A stretch of 64,000 nucleotides of DNA, taken from assembly GCF_002813775.1 (NCBI RefSeq), contig NZ_CP020372.1:124001-188000 (forward strand), written 5' to 3'. Shown here piece by piece: positions 24,522 to 34,117 of the stretch. How positions within the stretch are numbered: the first letter of the stretch is position 1; every line of letters starts with the position of its first letter. Made by a program: the position numbers and the translations under genes. Under the pieces are notes generated by a model. The model was not told where the DNA came from. It searched no databases and saw nothing but the letters and a program-made list of their open reading frames with translations. Source of the DNA: Candidatus Thiodictyon syntrophicum. GTDB lineage: Bacteria > Pseudomonadota > Gammaproteobacteria > Chromatiales > Chromatiaceae.

Positions 24522-26873
24522 CTAATTGCCCGCGCGACTGATCCTGTAGATGGCGTTGTCGGTGAGCGAGACGACGTACAGGTTGCCGTCCGGGCCTTGC
24601 TCGATGTCCGTGGTGGTGCCGAAGTTGCTGCCGATCTTCAGGGTCTCGCTCTCCGTGCCCTCGAACTTCTGCGTCCGGAACAGGTTGTCCGCCACTCGGT
24701 CGGCCAGGCGCGGGTCAGCGCTGAGGTCGAGATGCAGGCGATCCGCGGTCAGTCTGAAGCGGTAGAGACTGCCGCCATTGGCCCCGACCTGGGCGAATGA
24801 TCGCGCCGACCCGATCCAGAAGGTCCCGTTATAGTCCACCCCCAGCGTGTCGCCGACGACGAAGGCCGCACCGGAAGGACCGGTCTCATAGCGCCAACTG
24901 AAGTCCGGGTCGACATAGGTGGCACCCGAGAGCATGAACATGCGCGCCTGCGCCAGATTGAACCGGTAGGCGGCCCGGGTCGGCGGATACCGGACCTGCT
25001 GCAGTGCGTTGCTGAACTGGGTGGTCTCGATGAGCTTCCAGTCGGCAAAGCGGCTGGATGGTCCTGCCAGTTGAATCCAGCCCCCGTTCATCCCGGGCAC
25101 CACCCGGTTGATCTCGCTGTAGGCATCGTCGGCATTCTCGGTCTCCCACAGGGCGCCGCTCGCGGGATCGAAGGCCATGCCAAAGCCGTTGCGGTGACCG
25201 TAGGAGAAGACCTTCTGGAGATTGGCCCCGACCTCTCCGCCGATGGACGCGCCGAGGGCAAAGAACGGATTGTCGGAGGGCGCCGTGCCGTCGGTGTTGA
25301 GCCTCAGGATGACACCGGACAGGTGATTGTTGTCAGGTTCGGGACCACCGAAGGTATCGTCTACCTGAGGTGCGGTGAAAAAGGGACCATTGACGAGATT
25401 CTGCATCCAGCCGCGACGGCCCTGGTCGCCCATGAAGAGGTACAGTTTACCGTCCGGGCCGAATTTCATCACTCCGCCGTTATGATTACCGGCGGGGGCG
25501 ACGTTATTGGTCCCGGTATGTCCGGGCACGGCGATGTTGTCGGTCTGCAGGGCGCGCAGTCGGATCAGATTGTTCGCGAACACCAGGCTGGTGCCGTCCC
25601 ACAGGAACCGGTCGACCCGATTGCCCAGCAGCGGCACCTCAGTCGTCACCGTCGAGTCGGCACTGGTGCTGCTCTCGGTCCAACGGATGTAGACAGACGG
25701 ATCGTCCGGGAAACCAGGGCTCAGGACCAGGCTCAGCAGCCCCCGCTCGGAGGCCGCATTGACCGGGAGATCGAGCACCGGCGCGGCCTGGAGGGCGCCG
25801 CCGATGACACGCTTGATCCGGCCCGTGGCCTTTTCGAGGACCAGGAAGTCGTCGGCATCGAGAAAGACGATCCCGATGGGCTGGGAGAGACCGATATTGA
25901 CGACGGTGGTGACCACGAGATTCGGGTCCAGCAGGGTCGGGGGATCCGTATCGGCTTGAACCGGGCTCAACGGTCCGAGCGACAGGCCGGCGGCGATCAG
26001 GAGGGAAGCGGCGACGCGCCTTGGGATCCGCCGCGGCCAGGTCCAGCCTGGCCGGGTCGCAGGGGACGCGTGCTGCCGCAGTCCTGGTTCAGGGGTCTTG
26101 CGGCGTCGGCTGTCCGGACCGCCCCGGGACCGGACAACGCGATGGCGCCGGCGCACCCCGAGCGCGGCGACGGCCGCTGCGAACAGGCTCAGGGTTCCAG
26201 GGGCCGGGAGTTCGTCCAGACTCACGTTGTCCACCCCGAGTTGGAACCCCTGGATGTTGTCGGTTTCAGCAAAACGCAGACGCAAGGTCTGGCCGGCATG
26301 AGCGGCGAAGAGGGCGCTCAGGTCGAAGACATAGGGTGTGTAGCCCGACACCAGCGGGTCGCCGACGGCGCTCTGCACCAGATTCAACACGACATCGCCG
26401 GCCGCGATGCTGAACGGGTCCCCACCGACCGTCATGATATCTACCCGGGCCTGCTGATTGAGGGTGGCAGCGCCGGTTTGACTGGTCAGGTCGAAGGCGA
26501 GGGAGCCGGAGGGCGGGGTGGCAAACTGGGTCGCGCGATTGCCGATAAAGAGGTCGAAACGCAGTACCGCGCCGAGCGCGCCGACCACGAAATCCTGGTA
26601 AAGCAGATGGCTGCCGGGACCCTCGGCATCGGTCATCGCGGCCTGGTTGCCGCCCGGGGGCGCCGGCGTCGTCTCCAGACCCAGCGGACTTAAGGTTCCG
26701 CTCTGAACCGCAAAGGTGCCCTCGCTGCCGAGCTGATCGACCCTGGTCCAGGCGGCAAACCCCGCCTCGAAACCGCCGTTCGCAATGAGCGAGGCAGGTG
26801 CGGGAAGGACGGTCGTCAGGCATAACAGTCCTGCCGCGATTGCCGCTGTCCTGGGGTAGGGCATCTGTTTCAC
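24522..26873 (-). CDS. PEP-CTERM-type domain fused to a secreted PQQ-type sugar dehydrogenase
   Basis: 783 aa in one frame that reads as two secreted proteins joined. Residues 1-28 are a signal peptide. Residues 30-220 form a beta-rich domain with NGGFEAGFAAW and a closing DNVSLDEL, as in PEP-CTERM surface proteins. Residues 222-245 (PAPGTLSLFAAAVAALGV, then RRRHR) look like an exosortase sorting tail. A basic linker follows, then a second signal-peptide-like segment at about 285-307 (VAASLLIAAGLSLGP...VQA). From about 315 on it is a soluble glucose/sorbosone-dehydrogenase beta-propeller (GNHNGGVMKFGPDGKLYLF, MGDQGRRG). I found no ATG, GTG or TTG in the linker that would start the second half alone. 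Loss of a stop between two genes is the simplest origin. Confidence 0.82.
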   Translation of the reverse strand: MKQMPYPRTAAIAAGLLCLTTVLPAPASLIANGGFEAGFAAWTRVDQLGSEGTFAVQSGTLSPLGLETTPAPPGGNQAAMTDAEGPGSHLLYQDFVVGALGAVLRFDLFIGNRATQFATPPSGSLAFDLTSQTGAATLNQQARVDIMTVGGDPFSIAAGDVVLNLVQSAVGDPLVSGYTPYVFDLSALFAAHAGQTLRLRFAETDNIQGFQLGVDNVSLDELPAPGTLSLFAAAVAALGVRRRHRVVRSRGGPDSRRRKTPEPGLRQHASPATRPGWTWPRRIPRRVAASLLIAAGLSLGPLSPVQADTDPPTLLDPNLVVTTVVNIGLSQPIGIVFLDADDFLVLEKATGRIKRVIGGALQAAPVLDLPVNAASERGLLSLVLSPGFPDDPSVYIRWTESSTSADSTVTTEVPLLGNRVDRFLWDGTSLVFANNLIRLRALQTDNIAVPGHTGTNNVAPAGNHNGGVMKFGPDGKLYLFMGDQGRRGWMQNLVNGPFFTAPQVDDTFGGPEPDNNHLSGVILRLNTDGTAPSDNPFFALGASIGGEVGANLQKVFSYGHRNGFGMAFDPASGALWETENADDAYSEINRVVPGMNGGWIQLAGPSSRFADWKLIETTQFSNALQQVRYPPTRAAYRFNLAQARMFMLSGATYVDPDFSWRYETGPSGAAFVVGDTLGVDYNGTFWIGSARSFAQVGANGGSLYRFRLTADRLHLDLSADPRLADRVADNLFRTQKFEGTESETLKIGSNFGTTTDIEQGPDGNLYVVSLTDNAIYRISRAGN

Positions 26874-27380
26874 ACTGGTGTCTCCTCGTCTGTCTTGTTG
26901 GTCGCTTCGATCGCTGGATGACGATCGCTCGATGAACGGGCATGGCCCAGCGGCGCCAAGTCATGCAAACGGTGAAAAGCCCGCGCGGGCCGCCGACGAA
27001 TTTTTCCGCGATGCCCTACTGAAACACTCGGCTTTGTCTCGTGACTATAGCGCGGGTCGATTGGAAAGCAAGTACGCCGTTGTCCCCGGTCCGGCCGATC
27101 CTGCTGCGGCCCAACGGCCTCCGCCTTGTTTAGCAAAGGATATCGACCCGTTGAGCCGACCATCGCGGCGGCTTAGCGCCCGGATAACGACCCGGAGGAT
27201 AATCCGGGTTAAGGTGTCGGGGTCTGAGTCGAAGGAACGGCTGCCGGCCTGGTCGGGACCGGCCGGCTCTTAGACCGCTTGACGTAAGGGAAAAAGGTGC
27301 TGAAATGCTCGCAGCTTCGGACCCCCAGGCCGTGTGGGCTTGGGGGCCGCCTGTGAAACCGTGATTTGAAGGTGATGAAG
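26874..27380. other. Gap of about 0.5 kb without a supported gene
   Basis: This region separates the divergent sugar dehydrogenase and the small gene at 27381, so both promoters should be here. An ORF at 26878-27273 exists on the plus strand but has no recognisable features. A weak hairpin with C-rich/G-rich arms lies at about 27328-27353. Nothing else can be supported. Confidence 0.5.
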
Positions 27381-27722
27381 ATGACGAAGACTGAACTGGT
27401 GGAGCGGATCGCAAAGGACCTGACCACCGCGGAGGACGCCGACCAAGGGCGCCGGTTGTTGTTGGCCCGCGAGACCGGGGGGTGGCGGCTCGGGTACTGT
27501 GCACCGAGCTACACGGGTGCCTGGGGCCCGGGACAGACCCCGGCCGAGTGGGTGGTCCTGGACTGGCTGACGGCAGAGGATGATCCCGTGACCTGGCTCA
27601 ACCTCGCCCTGGGGGCGGCCGAGGCCCTGGCGATTCGGCGGCTGGCCATCAAGGCGGCCGGGGCGACCCCGGCCGAGGTCCTGGTGGTGGTCGCCGAGCA
27701 ACCGCGGGTGGTGGTGGTATGA
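27381..27722 (+). CDS. Small hypothetical protein upstream of a MaoC hydratase
   Basis: 113 aa. I do not recognise the family. The start at ATG 27381 has GAAGG eight bases upstream; an in-frame ATG at 27375 and a TTG at 27366 are alternatives. The N-terminus is a charged helix (MTKTELVERIAKDL). The middle is rich in Gly and Trp, and the C-terminus alternates Ala/Leu and Val (EVLVVVAEQPRVVVV). It ends 52 bp before the MaoC gene on the same strand, so the two are probably co-transcribed. Codon use looks native. Confidence 0.65.
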   Translation: MTKTELVERIAKDLTTAEDADQGRRLLLARETGGWRLGYCAPSYTGAWGPGQTPAEWVVLDWLTAEDDPVTWLNLALGAAEALAIRRLAIKAAGATPAEVLVVVAEQPRVVVV

Positions 27723-27774
27723 GCCCCCTACCCCATCCCGGCGGTCGCCGCGACGGCGCCCCGGGGGACGCTCG

Positions 27775-28251
27775 ATGACCAAGACCGACTGCCTCACCGC
27801 CGCCATGCTGACGGTGGGTCAACGCCATAGCGCGCGGTTGCGCTTCACCCGGGAGCAGGTCGATACCTACTGCGCCCTGACCGGCGATGCCAATGCGATC
27901 CACCGGGACCTGGAGGCGGCGCGCCGCCGCTTCCCGGGGGTGACGGACATCGTGGTGCCCGGGGGGCTGATCCAGAGCACCGTCTCAGGCCTCTTCGGCA
28001 CCCGCTTCCCGGGCGACGGCGCGCTCGGGCTGTCCTTTGTGCCCGAGCGCTTTCGCAAGCCGGTCCTCCCGGGTGAGGAGGTGGTCGTAACCTTCGAGAT
28101 CACCCGCATCAAGGGTGCGATCATCGACATCGACCTGGCCGTCACGGACGCACAGGGCGCGCGTCTGACCAATGGCCAGGCCCGGGTCCTGGCGCCGGAC
28201 GAGGGCTATCGGCAGTGGTGGGAGACGCAGCAGAGCGGTTGCGTGGATTGA
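27775..28251 (+). CDS. MaoC-family (R)-specific hydratase
   Basis: 158 aa hot-dog-fold protein. The hydratase motif YCALTGDANAIHRD (about residues 32-45) carries the Asp/His pair used by (R)-specific enoyl-CoA hydratases. It is followed by VVPGGLIQSTVSGLFG. Possible roles are supply of (R)-3-hydroxyacyl-CoA for polyhydroxyalkanoate or another acyl-CoA hydration; the substrate cannot be fixed from sequence. The gene is tightly packed behind the small hypothetical gene and convergent with kup. Confidence 0.85.
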   Translation: MTKTDCLTAAMLTVGQRHSARLRFTREQVDTYCALTGDANAIHRDLEAARRRFPGVTDIVVPGGLIQSTVSGLFGTRFPGDGALGLSFVPERFRKPVLPGEEVVVTFEITRIKGAIIDIDLAVTDAQGARLTNGQARVLAPDEGYRQWWETQQSGCVD

Positions 28252-28393
28252 CGAACATGGGCAGCAGCAAGTCCGCGGCCGTTGATCCGGCTCGGCGTTC
28301 GCTGCCCACCTGCCGCGCCTGGTGCGGTTTGAATGCGCCGGACGCGGGGTCGGCCGTACGCCCGGCGGCAGTTGCGCCGCCTGGCCTCGCGCT

Positions 28394-30286
28394 TCACAGA
28401 TTGACCAAGGCCCCGAGTTCGACCACCCGGTTGGGCGGCAGGCCAAAATAGGCCGCCGGATTACTGGCATTACGAAACATGCCGATAAACATCTTTTGTC
28501 GCCAGATGGCCATTGGGATGCCCCGCGACGGCACCAGGGTCTCGCGGCCGAGGAAGAAGGTCGTCGTTTCCGGATCGCAGGGGATGCCCCAGCGCTGCCA
28601 GGCTGCGATGACATCCGGCACCTTGGGTGTATCCATGAAACCGATCTCCATCCGCGACTGATAGAAGCGGGCGTTGACCTGCTCGATCCGCACCCGCCGC
28701 TCCGGTGCGACATAGGGTTGGCTCGATACCGCTACGTTCAGAATGATCACGCGTTCGTGCAGACAGCGATAGTGCTTCAGACTGTGCAGCAGGGAGTGCG
28801 GCACCTGGCCCAGGCGGCCCGTCAGGAAGACCGCGGTGCCCGACACGGTCGGGATGCCTTCCGCTTCAATCAGCGGCACGAAGAGCGCAAGCGACATATT
28901 ATCGCGGGCCTGGTGCTCGACCAGGAGTGCCCGGCCGCGCCGCCAGGTACTCATCGGGATGAAGACCAGTGCGCCGATCACCAGCGGGAGCCAGCCCCCA
29001 TCGCTGAACTTGGGCAGGTTCGCCCCAAAGAAGGCCAGGTCGATCACCAGGAAGATGCCGAGCACCAGGAAGGTCCGGGCCGGGCCCCAGCGCCACCGCC
29101 GCCGCGCCACGACGAAGGCCAGGACGGTGGTGATGCTCATGGTGCCGGTCACCGCGATACCGTAGGCGGCGGCCAATGATTGTGAACTGCCGAAGCTCAG
29201 CACCAGCACCACCACGGCGACGAAGAGCGCCCAGTTGATGACAGGGACATAGATCTGGCCACGCGTCTCATGGGAGGTGTGCAGAATGGACATACGCGGC
29301 AGATAGCCGAGTTGGATCGCCTGGCGGGTGAGCGAAAAGGTCCCGGAGATCACCGCCTGCGAGGCGATGACGGTGGCCACCGTGGCCAGCACCACCAGCG
29401 GCAACAGCGCCCAGCCCGGCGCCAGCCGGAAAAAGGGGTTGTCGACCGCCTCCGGATGGGCCAGCAGCAGTGCCCCTTGGCCAAAATAGTTCAGCACCAG
29501 GGCCGGGAACACCACGACCGTCCAGGCCAGCCGCACCGGGGCCCGGCCGAAATGACCCATGTCCGCATACAGCGCCTCGATCCCGGTGATCGCCAGCACC
29601 GCGGACCCGAGTGAGAAGAACGCGAGCAGGGGGTGGCCCGCGAAAAACTTGACGGCATAGAGGGGTGACATGGCGGCGAGCACGCCGGGTTCCCCGGCAA
29701 TGGCGGCAATACCCAAGGCGCCGATGCTCAGAAACCAGACCGCCATAATGGGTCCGAACCAGTTCCCCATCTGTCCAGTGCCGCGTCGCTGGACGGCGAA
29801 GAGTCCGAGGAGGATCACCAGCGTCAAGGGTATCACCCAATCGTCCAAACCCGGGGTGACCATCTCCAGTCCCTCGACCGCCGACAGGACCGAGATGGCC
29901 GGGGTGATGATCCCCTCGCCACAGAACAGTGCGGCGCCGAGCAGGCCCAGCACGATCAGGCGTTGACCCACGGGCTGATTCGCCAGGCGTCGCTGCACCA
30001 GCGCAATCAGGGCCATGATGCCGCCCTCACCGCGGTTGTCGGCGCGCAGGATCAGCGTCACGTATTTCAGCGAAACCACGATCACCAAGGACCAAAACAC
30101 CAGCGACAGCACGCCCAGGACGTTTTCGGAATCCACCGGGACGGGATGGCGATCGTTGGCGAATACGGCATGCATGGCATACAGGGGGCTGGTCCCGATG
30201 TCGCCGTAGACGACGCCCAGGGCCGCCAGAGACAAGGCGGGCAAGCGCCCACGCGGCGCTGCTTGGCCATTCAGTGAGAGGCTCAT
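28394..30286 (-). CDS. kup: Low-affinity potassium transport protein Kup
   Basis: 630 aa, the usual length. The family hallmark GVVYGDIGTSPLYAM is near residues 24-38. About 12 hydrophobic segments follow, then a cytoplasmic C-terminal domain ending in LPPNRVVELG. It takes up K+ with H+ across the inner membrane. The ATG at 30286 was chosen because it gives the family-typical short N-terminus; the frame is open for 87 more codons upstream without similarity. The 482-bp gap upstream (30287-30768) holds only the hairpin listed next and a short dispersed repeat near 30601. Confidence 0.95.
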   Translation of the reverse strand: MSLSLNGQAAPRGRLPALSLAALGVVYGDIGTSPLYAMHAVFANDRHPVPVDSENVLGVLSLVFWSLVIVVSLKYVTLILRADNRGEGGIMALIALVQRRLANQPVGQRLIVLGLLGAALFCGEGIITPAISVLSAVEGLEMVTPGLDDWVIPLTLVILLGLFAVQRRGTGQMGNWFGPIMAVWFLSIGALGIAAIAGEPGVLAAMSPLYAVKFFAGHPLLAFFSLGSAVLAITGIEALYADMGHFGRAPVRLAWTVVVFPALVLNYFGQGALLLAHPEAVDNPFFRLAPGWALLPLVVLATVATVIASQAVISGTFSLTRQAIQLGYLPRMSILHTSHETRGQIYVPVINWALFVAVVVLVLSFGSSQSLAAAYGIAVTGTMSITTVLAFVVARRRWRWGPARTFLVLGIFLVIDLAFFGANLPKFSDGGWLPLVIGALVFIPMSTWRRGRALLVEHQARDNMSLALFVPLIEAEGIPTVSGTAVFLTGRLGQVPHSLLHSLKHYRCLHERVIILNVAVSSQPYVAPERRVRIEQVNARFYQSRMEIGFMDTPKVPDVIAAWQRWGIPCDPETTTFFLGRETLVPSRGIPMAIWRQKMFIGMFRNASNPAAYFGLPPNRVVELGALVNL

Positions 30287-30640
30287 TGACAAGGACAGAT
30301 TCCATAAGCGAGCAAGGCTTTGCCTCGCGAGGTTGGCGGGTCGGGCCGCGGATCTGTGCGGGCCGCCACGCTCAGGCGCCCCGCCCCCGCTCGGATGGTC
30401 CCGTGCGGCGTCTGCCCCATGCGGCGACCGGGCGGTTGTTTTTTCGACGCGTTTTCCACCAGGAGCGCGGTCAGCCAAGGCTGCAAGGTGGCGGGCGACG
30501 GGCCCTGGATCGGCGCCATGGGACGCCCGTCTGCTGAGGTTAGCCAAATTCCAGGCGCAACTCCACTGGAAATCCTCACCGTCTGACGTTAGCCTGGGGC
30601 GGCCTTAATCATAACTGCGGCCAGCTGCCCTTGCGGCAAC

Positions 30641-30697
30641 CCGTCGCGGCCTGGGGGCCGCTCCTACACCGTAGGAGCGGCCCCCAGGCCGCGACGG
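30641..30697. repeat. Perfect 27-bp inverted repeat (GTAGGAGCGGCC type)
   Basis: Arms 30641-30667 and 30671-30697 are exact complements with a 3-nt gap. The core GTAGGAGCGGCCCCCAGG resembles the GTRGGAGCGGCTTN REP-type repeats also present at 41571-41666 and 44777-44798. It lies 72 bp before the HIT gene. The DNA just before it (30601-30647) has a related copy at 51599-51645. Confidence 0.75.
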
Positions 30698-30768
30698 ATG
30701 TCACCCGCAGAGGCGGCCGGAATGATGATCGAGGCCCCCGGGGCCACCCATCACAGCGAGATTGCGCC

Positions 30769-31191
30769 ATGTCCGACCACACCAACTGCGTCTTCTGCGG
30801 CATCGTGCGGGGCGACATCCCGGCGATCAGGGTGCATGAGGACGCAGCGACCTTAGCCTTCATGGATATCCGGCCGGCCAGTCCCGGTCATACCCTGGTG
30901 ATCCCAAAGATTCATGCGCCGGATTTATTGGCCATCTCCGAGGCCGACCTGTGCGCCGTAACGATCGTCGCGCAGCGCATTGCCCGGGCAGTGCACCAGG
31001 CGCTGGCCCCCGATGGCATCCGCATCATGCAGACCAACGGCGCCGCCGCCGGCCAGACCGTGTTCCACTATCATGTCCACATCATCCCGATGCAGGACGG
31101 GCAGCGGGTCGGTACCCATGGTCACGAGCACGCGCAGCCGGAACAGATCAAGGCGCTGGCGGCAAGAATTGCCGCTGCCCTGAAATCGTGA
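30769..31191 (+). CDS. HIT family nucleotide hydrolase/transferase
   Basis: 140 aa. The histidine triad is visible as HYHVHIIP (H-x-H-x-H). The N-terminal NCVFCGIVRGDIPA is typical of the HinT/Fhit-like branch that hydrolyses adenosine phosphoramidates or dinucleotides. The ATG at 30769 gives the family-typical start MSDHTNCVFC. It is probably monocistronic, since the next gene starts 120 bp later with a weak start region. Confidence 0.92.
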   Translation: MSDHTNCVFCGIVRGDIPAIRVHEDAATLAFMDIRPASPGHTLVIPKIHAPDLLAISEADLCAVTIVAQRIARAVHQALAPDGIRIMQTNGAAAGQTVFHYHVHIIPMQDGQRVGTHGHEHAQPEQIKALAARIAAALKS

Positions 31192-31310
31192 CCGGCAGCT
31201 TTTCCACCAAGGCACACCGCAATCAACAGCGCAAAGGGGTCCCAGGCAGACTCCCCTGCCTGCGCGTGGAAGTCGGCAGCGCCTAACTCCAACGGCATTG
31301 GGGTAGCTCC

Positions 31311-33257
31311 GTGCGCCAGCGGACAGAGCACAGGCGACATCGAAGGGCGGTGCGCCTGATCCACAGCGGGGCGACCCTGGCCAGCGGCGGCTTCGCCGGC
31401 ATCGGCTTCCCGGAGGGCCTGGCCATCGCTCTGGAGGAGCGCTTCAAGGAGACCGGCGAGCCGCGCGACCTGACCCTGATGTATGCCGCCGCCCAGGGCG
31501 ACGGCGGCGAGCGCGGGCTCAACCACCTGGCGCACGAGGGCCTCTTGCGGCGCATCGTCGGCGGGCACTGGGGTCTGGCCCCCAAACTCGGCAAGATGGC
31601 GGTGGCGGGCCAGGTCGAGGCCTACAACCTGCCGCAGGGGGTCATCTCGCACTGGTTCCGGGAGGTGGCCGCCAAACGGTTCGGGGTCTTCTCGCGGATC
31701 GGGCTCGGCACCTTCGTCGACCCCCGCAACGGCGGCGGCAAGCTCAACGCCCGCACCACGGAAGACCTCGTGGAGCTGATGACCATCCACGGGGAGGAGT
31801 GTCTCTTCTACCCGGCCCGACCGGTCGACGTCGCCCTGCTGCGCGGCACCACGGCGGACGCGGACGGCAACATCACCATGGAGAAGGAGGCCCTGTTCCT
31901 GGAGTCGCTCGCCATCGCCGGCGCCGTCCACAACTCGGGGGGGCTGGTGATCGTCCAGGTGGAGCGACTCGCCCAACGCGGCACCCTGCCGGCCAAGGCG
32001 GTGAAGATTCCCGGCGTGCTCGTGAACTGCGTGGTGGTCGCCGAGGACCCGGAGCACAACTGGCAGACCCTCTCCACCCCCTATGACCCCGCCTTCGCCG
32101 GGGAGGTGCGGGTGCCGATGCAGTCCATCGCCCCCATGCCGCTCGGCGTGCGCAAGGTCATCGCCCGGCGCGCCGCCTTTGAGCTGCGGCCCAACAGCGT
32201 CGTCAACTTAGGCATCGGCATGCCGGAGGGGGTGGCCAACGTGGCCAACGAGGAGCAGGTCCTGGAACTGCTGACCCTCACCACCGAGCCCGGGACCATC
32301 GGCGGTCTGCCCGCCGGGGGGGCCAACTTCGGCGCCGCCACCAATCCCCAGGCGATCCTCGACCAGCCGTCGCAGTTCGACTTCTATGACGGCGGCGGGC
32401 TTGATCTCGCCTGTCTGGGTATGGCCCAGACCGACCGCGAGGGCAACGTCAACGTCAGCCGGTTCGGCCCCAAGCTGGCCGGGGCCGGGGGCTTCATCAA
32501 CATCAGCCAGTGCGCCAAGACGCTGATCTTCGTCGGCACCTTCACCGCCGGCAAGTCCCGCATCGAGATCGCCGACGGGCAACTGCGGATCATCGAGGAC
32601 GGCCCGGCGGTCAAGTTCGTCGACCAGGTCGAGCACCGCACCTACAGCGGCGCCTATGCCGCCGCCAAGGGCCAGCCGGTGCTCTACGTCACCGAGCGCT
32701 GCGTCTTGCGCCTGCGCCCGCAGGGCCTGGAGTTGATCGAGATCGCCCCCGGGGTCGATCTGGAACGCGACATCCTGGCCCGCATGGACTTTCGGCCCAT
32801 CATGGAGCGCCCGCCCCGCCTCATGGACGAGCGTCTCTTCCGGCCCGAGCCGATGGGCCTGCGCAACGACCTGCTCGGTGTCACCATCGATGAGCGCCTG
32901 AGCTACAACCCGCGCGAGAACCTGTTCTTCTTCAACTGTGAGCGCCTGGCCATCCACAGCAGCGCCGACATCGAGTCCGCCCGTACCGCCATCACCGCCC
33001 GCCTCGCCCCCCTGGGCCATAAGGTGGACGTCATCGTCAACTATGACCACTTCAGCATCCGCCCCGACCTCGAAGGGGAGTACATCGCCATGGTCGCGGA
33101 CCTGTGCGAGCGCTATTACGCCAGGGTCACGCGCTATACCACCAGCACCTTCATGTTGCTGAAGCTCGGCCGCGCACTGTCCCAGCGCAATGTCGCGCCG
33201 CACATCTATGAAAGCCAGGCGGAGGCGCGGGCGCATCTGCAGGGCGGTGGGGGCTGA
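31311..33257 (+). CDS. Acyl-CoA:acetate/3-ketoacid CoA-transferase (fused alpha-beta, YdiF-like)
   Basis: 648 aa including the proposed start. It has an alpha-type domain ([20 protein letters not shown]), the linker motif [16 protein letters not shown] and a beta-type domain ([39 protein letters not shown], where the family's covalent-intermediate Glu is expected). A C-terminal extension of about 140 residues follows. Such enzymes move CoA between acyl-CoA and short acids. The first 18 residues ([12 protein letters not shown]) are unusually basic and not like the family, so the true start or a small 5' lesion is uncertain. Part of its C-terminal region is duplicated at 34118-34565. Confidence 0.88.
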   Translation: MRQRTEHRRHRRAVRLIHSGATLASGGFAGIGFPEGLAIALEERFKETGEPRDLTLMYAAAQGDGGERGLNHLAHEGLLRRIVGGHWGLAPKLGKMAVAGQVEAYNLPQGVISHWFREVAAKRFGVFSRIGLGTFVDPRNGGGKLNARTTEDLVELMTIHGEECLFYPARPVDVALLRGTTADADGNITMEKEALFLESLAIAGAVHNSGGLVIVQVERLAQRGTLPAKAVKIPGVLVNCVVVAEDPEHNWQTLSTPYDPAFAGEVRVPMQSIAPMPLGVRKVIARRAAFELRPNSVVNLGIGMPEGVANVANEEQVLELLTLTTEPGTIGGLPAGGANFGAATNPQAILDQPSQFDFYDGGGLDLACLGMAQTDREGNVNVSRFGPKLAGAGGFINISQCAKTLIFVGTFTAGKSRIEIADGQLRIIEDGPAVKFVDQVEHRTYSGAYAAAKGQPVLYVTERCVLRLRPQGLELIEIAPGVDLERDILARMDFRPIMERPPRLMDERLFRPEPMGLRNDLLGVTIDERLSYNPRENLFFFNCERLAIHSSADIESARTAITARLAPLGHKVDVIVNYDHFSIRPDLEGEYIAMVADLCERYYARVTRYTTSTFMLLKLGRALSQRNVAPHIYESQAEARAHLQGGGG

Positions 33258-33492
33258 GGCGGCAGGAGGGCGCGCTGTGCGCATCTGGTCCAGGCCGCCG
33301 AGCCGGACGAAACATGAGGGACCTGCCTTCAGCGCGGGCACCAGCGGCCTTGGGCGGTTCTTGGGTCCGGGTCCGAGCAGAGAGGTGACGCCAGTCGGTG
33401 CGCTTGGTCGGAAAGGCGCAGTGGATCAGCGCGACATCCACCTCGGCGTCCTCCCAGACGACGAGGCGACGGCCCCGTCGGGCAGGAAAGCC

Positions 33493-33782
33493 TCAGTCTT
33501 GGAACTGGCGAGTCGTGTCCATTCGTTTGTGCAGGACACGAACAACCAAGATGCGGTCACCGACGGTGCGGTAGAAGAAACGTGGCTCTGGTGGCCGAAG
33601 CGCCGGTAGCCCGGGCGAATCTCATCCGCCGTGCTACCCATGCCCGGATTCTCGCCCAAGAGGCCGAGGCAGCGATTGAGCGACTCGAAATACCGTTCGG
33701 TCTGGATGGGGCCAAAATCGACGATCGAGCGGTCGAGGATCTCCTCGAGGTCCTGCGCCGCTGCCTGCGAAAGCTCATACAT
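33493..33782 (-). pseudogene. parE: ParE-family toxin with a one-base frameshift
   Basis: The first two thirds reads as a normal ParE/RelE-type toxin (ELSQAAAQDLEEILDRS, then PGYRRFGHQSHV). After HV the frame must shift to continue as FYRTVGDRILVVRVLHKRMD to a stop at 33493, which is the expected family C-terminus. A single T is missing in GTTTC. The unshifted frame runs on without similarity. The ATG overlaps the parD stop by 8 nt. A sequencing error is possible; if real, the toxin is dead or altered. Confidence 0.8.
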
Positions 33783-34020
33783 CGAGTCCGTGCCGCACCT
33801 TCACAGTGTTCCAGATCTCGACGAGCGTCCGCTGGCAGGGACCACTGGCCTCGCCCGCGACCAGGGCCGCGATCAGGGTCTCTCGGCAATCCTGATATTC
33901 CTGATCGCGACGAATCAGGTCCAGGACATAATCGCCGGCATTGCGGTATTGGCCGTTCGTGATTTGCGCCTCGACCCACAGCCGTAAGGGGTCGGGCAGG
34001 GACAGGTTCATGGTTGCCAT
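33775..34020 (-). CDS. parD: ParD-family antitoxin
   Basis: 81 aa. The ribbon-helix-helix start (MNLSLPDPLRLWVEAQI, then QYRNAGDYVLDLIRRD) is typical of ParD. The start at ATG 34020 follows GGAGG at 8-nt spacing; the longer frame upstream is unrelated. The toxin gene next to it is frameshifted, so the antitoxin may be kept alone. Confidence 0.88.
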   Translation of the reverse strand: MATMNLSLPDPLRLWVEAQITNGQYRNAGDYVLDLIRRDQEYQDCRETLIAALVAGEASGPCQRTLVEIWNTVKVRHGLDV

Positions 34021-34117
34021 CGGTGGTACCTCCTGCTGCAAAGATGACATAGCTTGCCGATTTTTCCAACCGTTGAGATCGGAAGGAACGGCCGGCGGGC
34101 ACCGGTCCATCACCAAG

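Noticed and set aside
25071-26693. 540-codon plus-strand ORF opposite the sugar dehydrogenase
   Set aside because: Antisense shadow in GC-rich DNA; the minus-strand protein has clear domains.
26878-27273. 131-codon ORF upstream of the sugar dehydrogenase
   Set aside because: Low-complexity, no ribosome-binding site, overlaps the expected promoter region.
27719-27778. Tiny ORF overlapping the stop of the 113-residue gene and the MaoC start
   Set aside because: 19 residues of low complexity; chance overlap cannot be excluded.
33151-33441. 96-codon minus-strand ORF after the CoA-transferase
   Set aside because: Low complexity after the first third; a decayed gene is possible but not supported.
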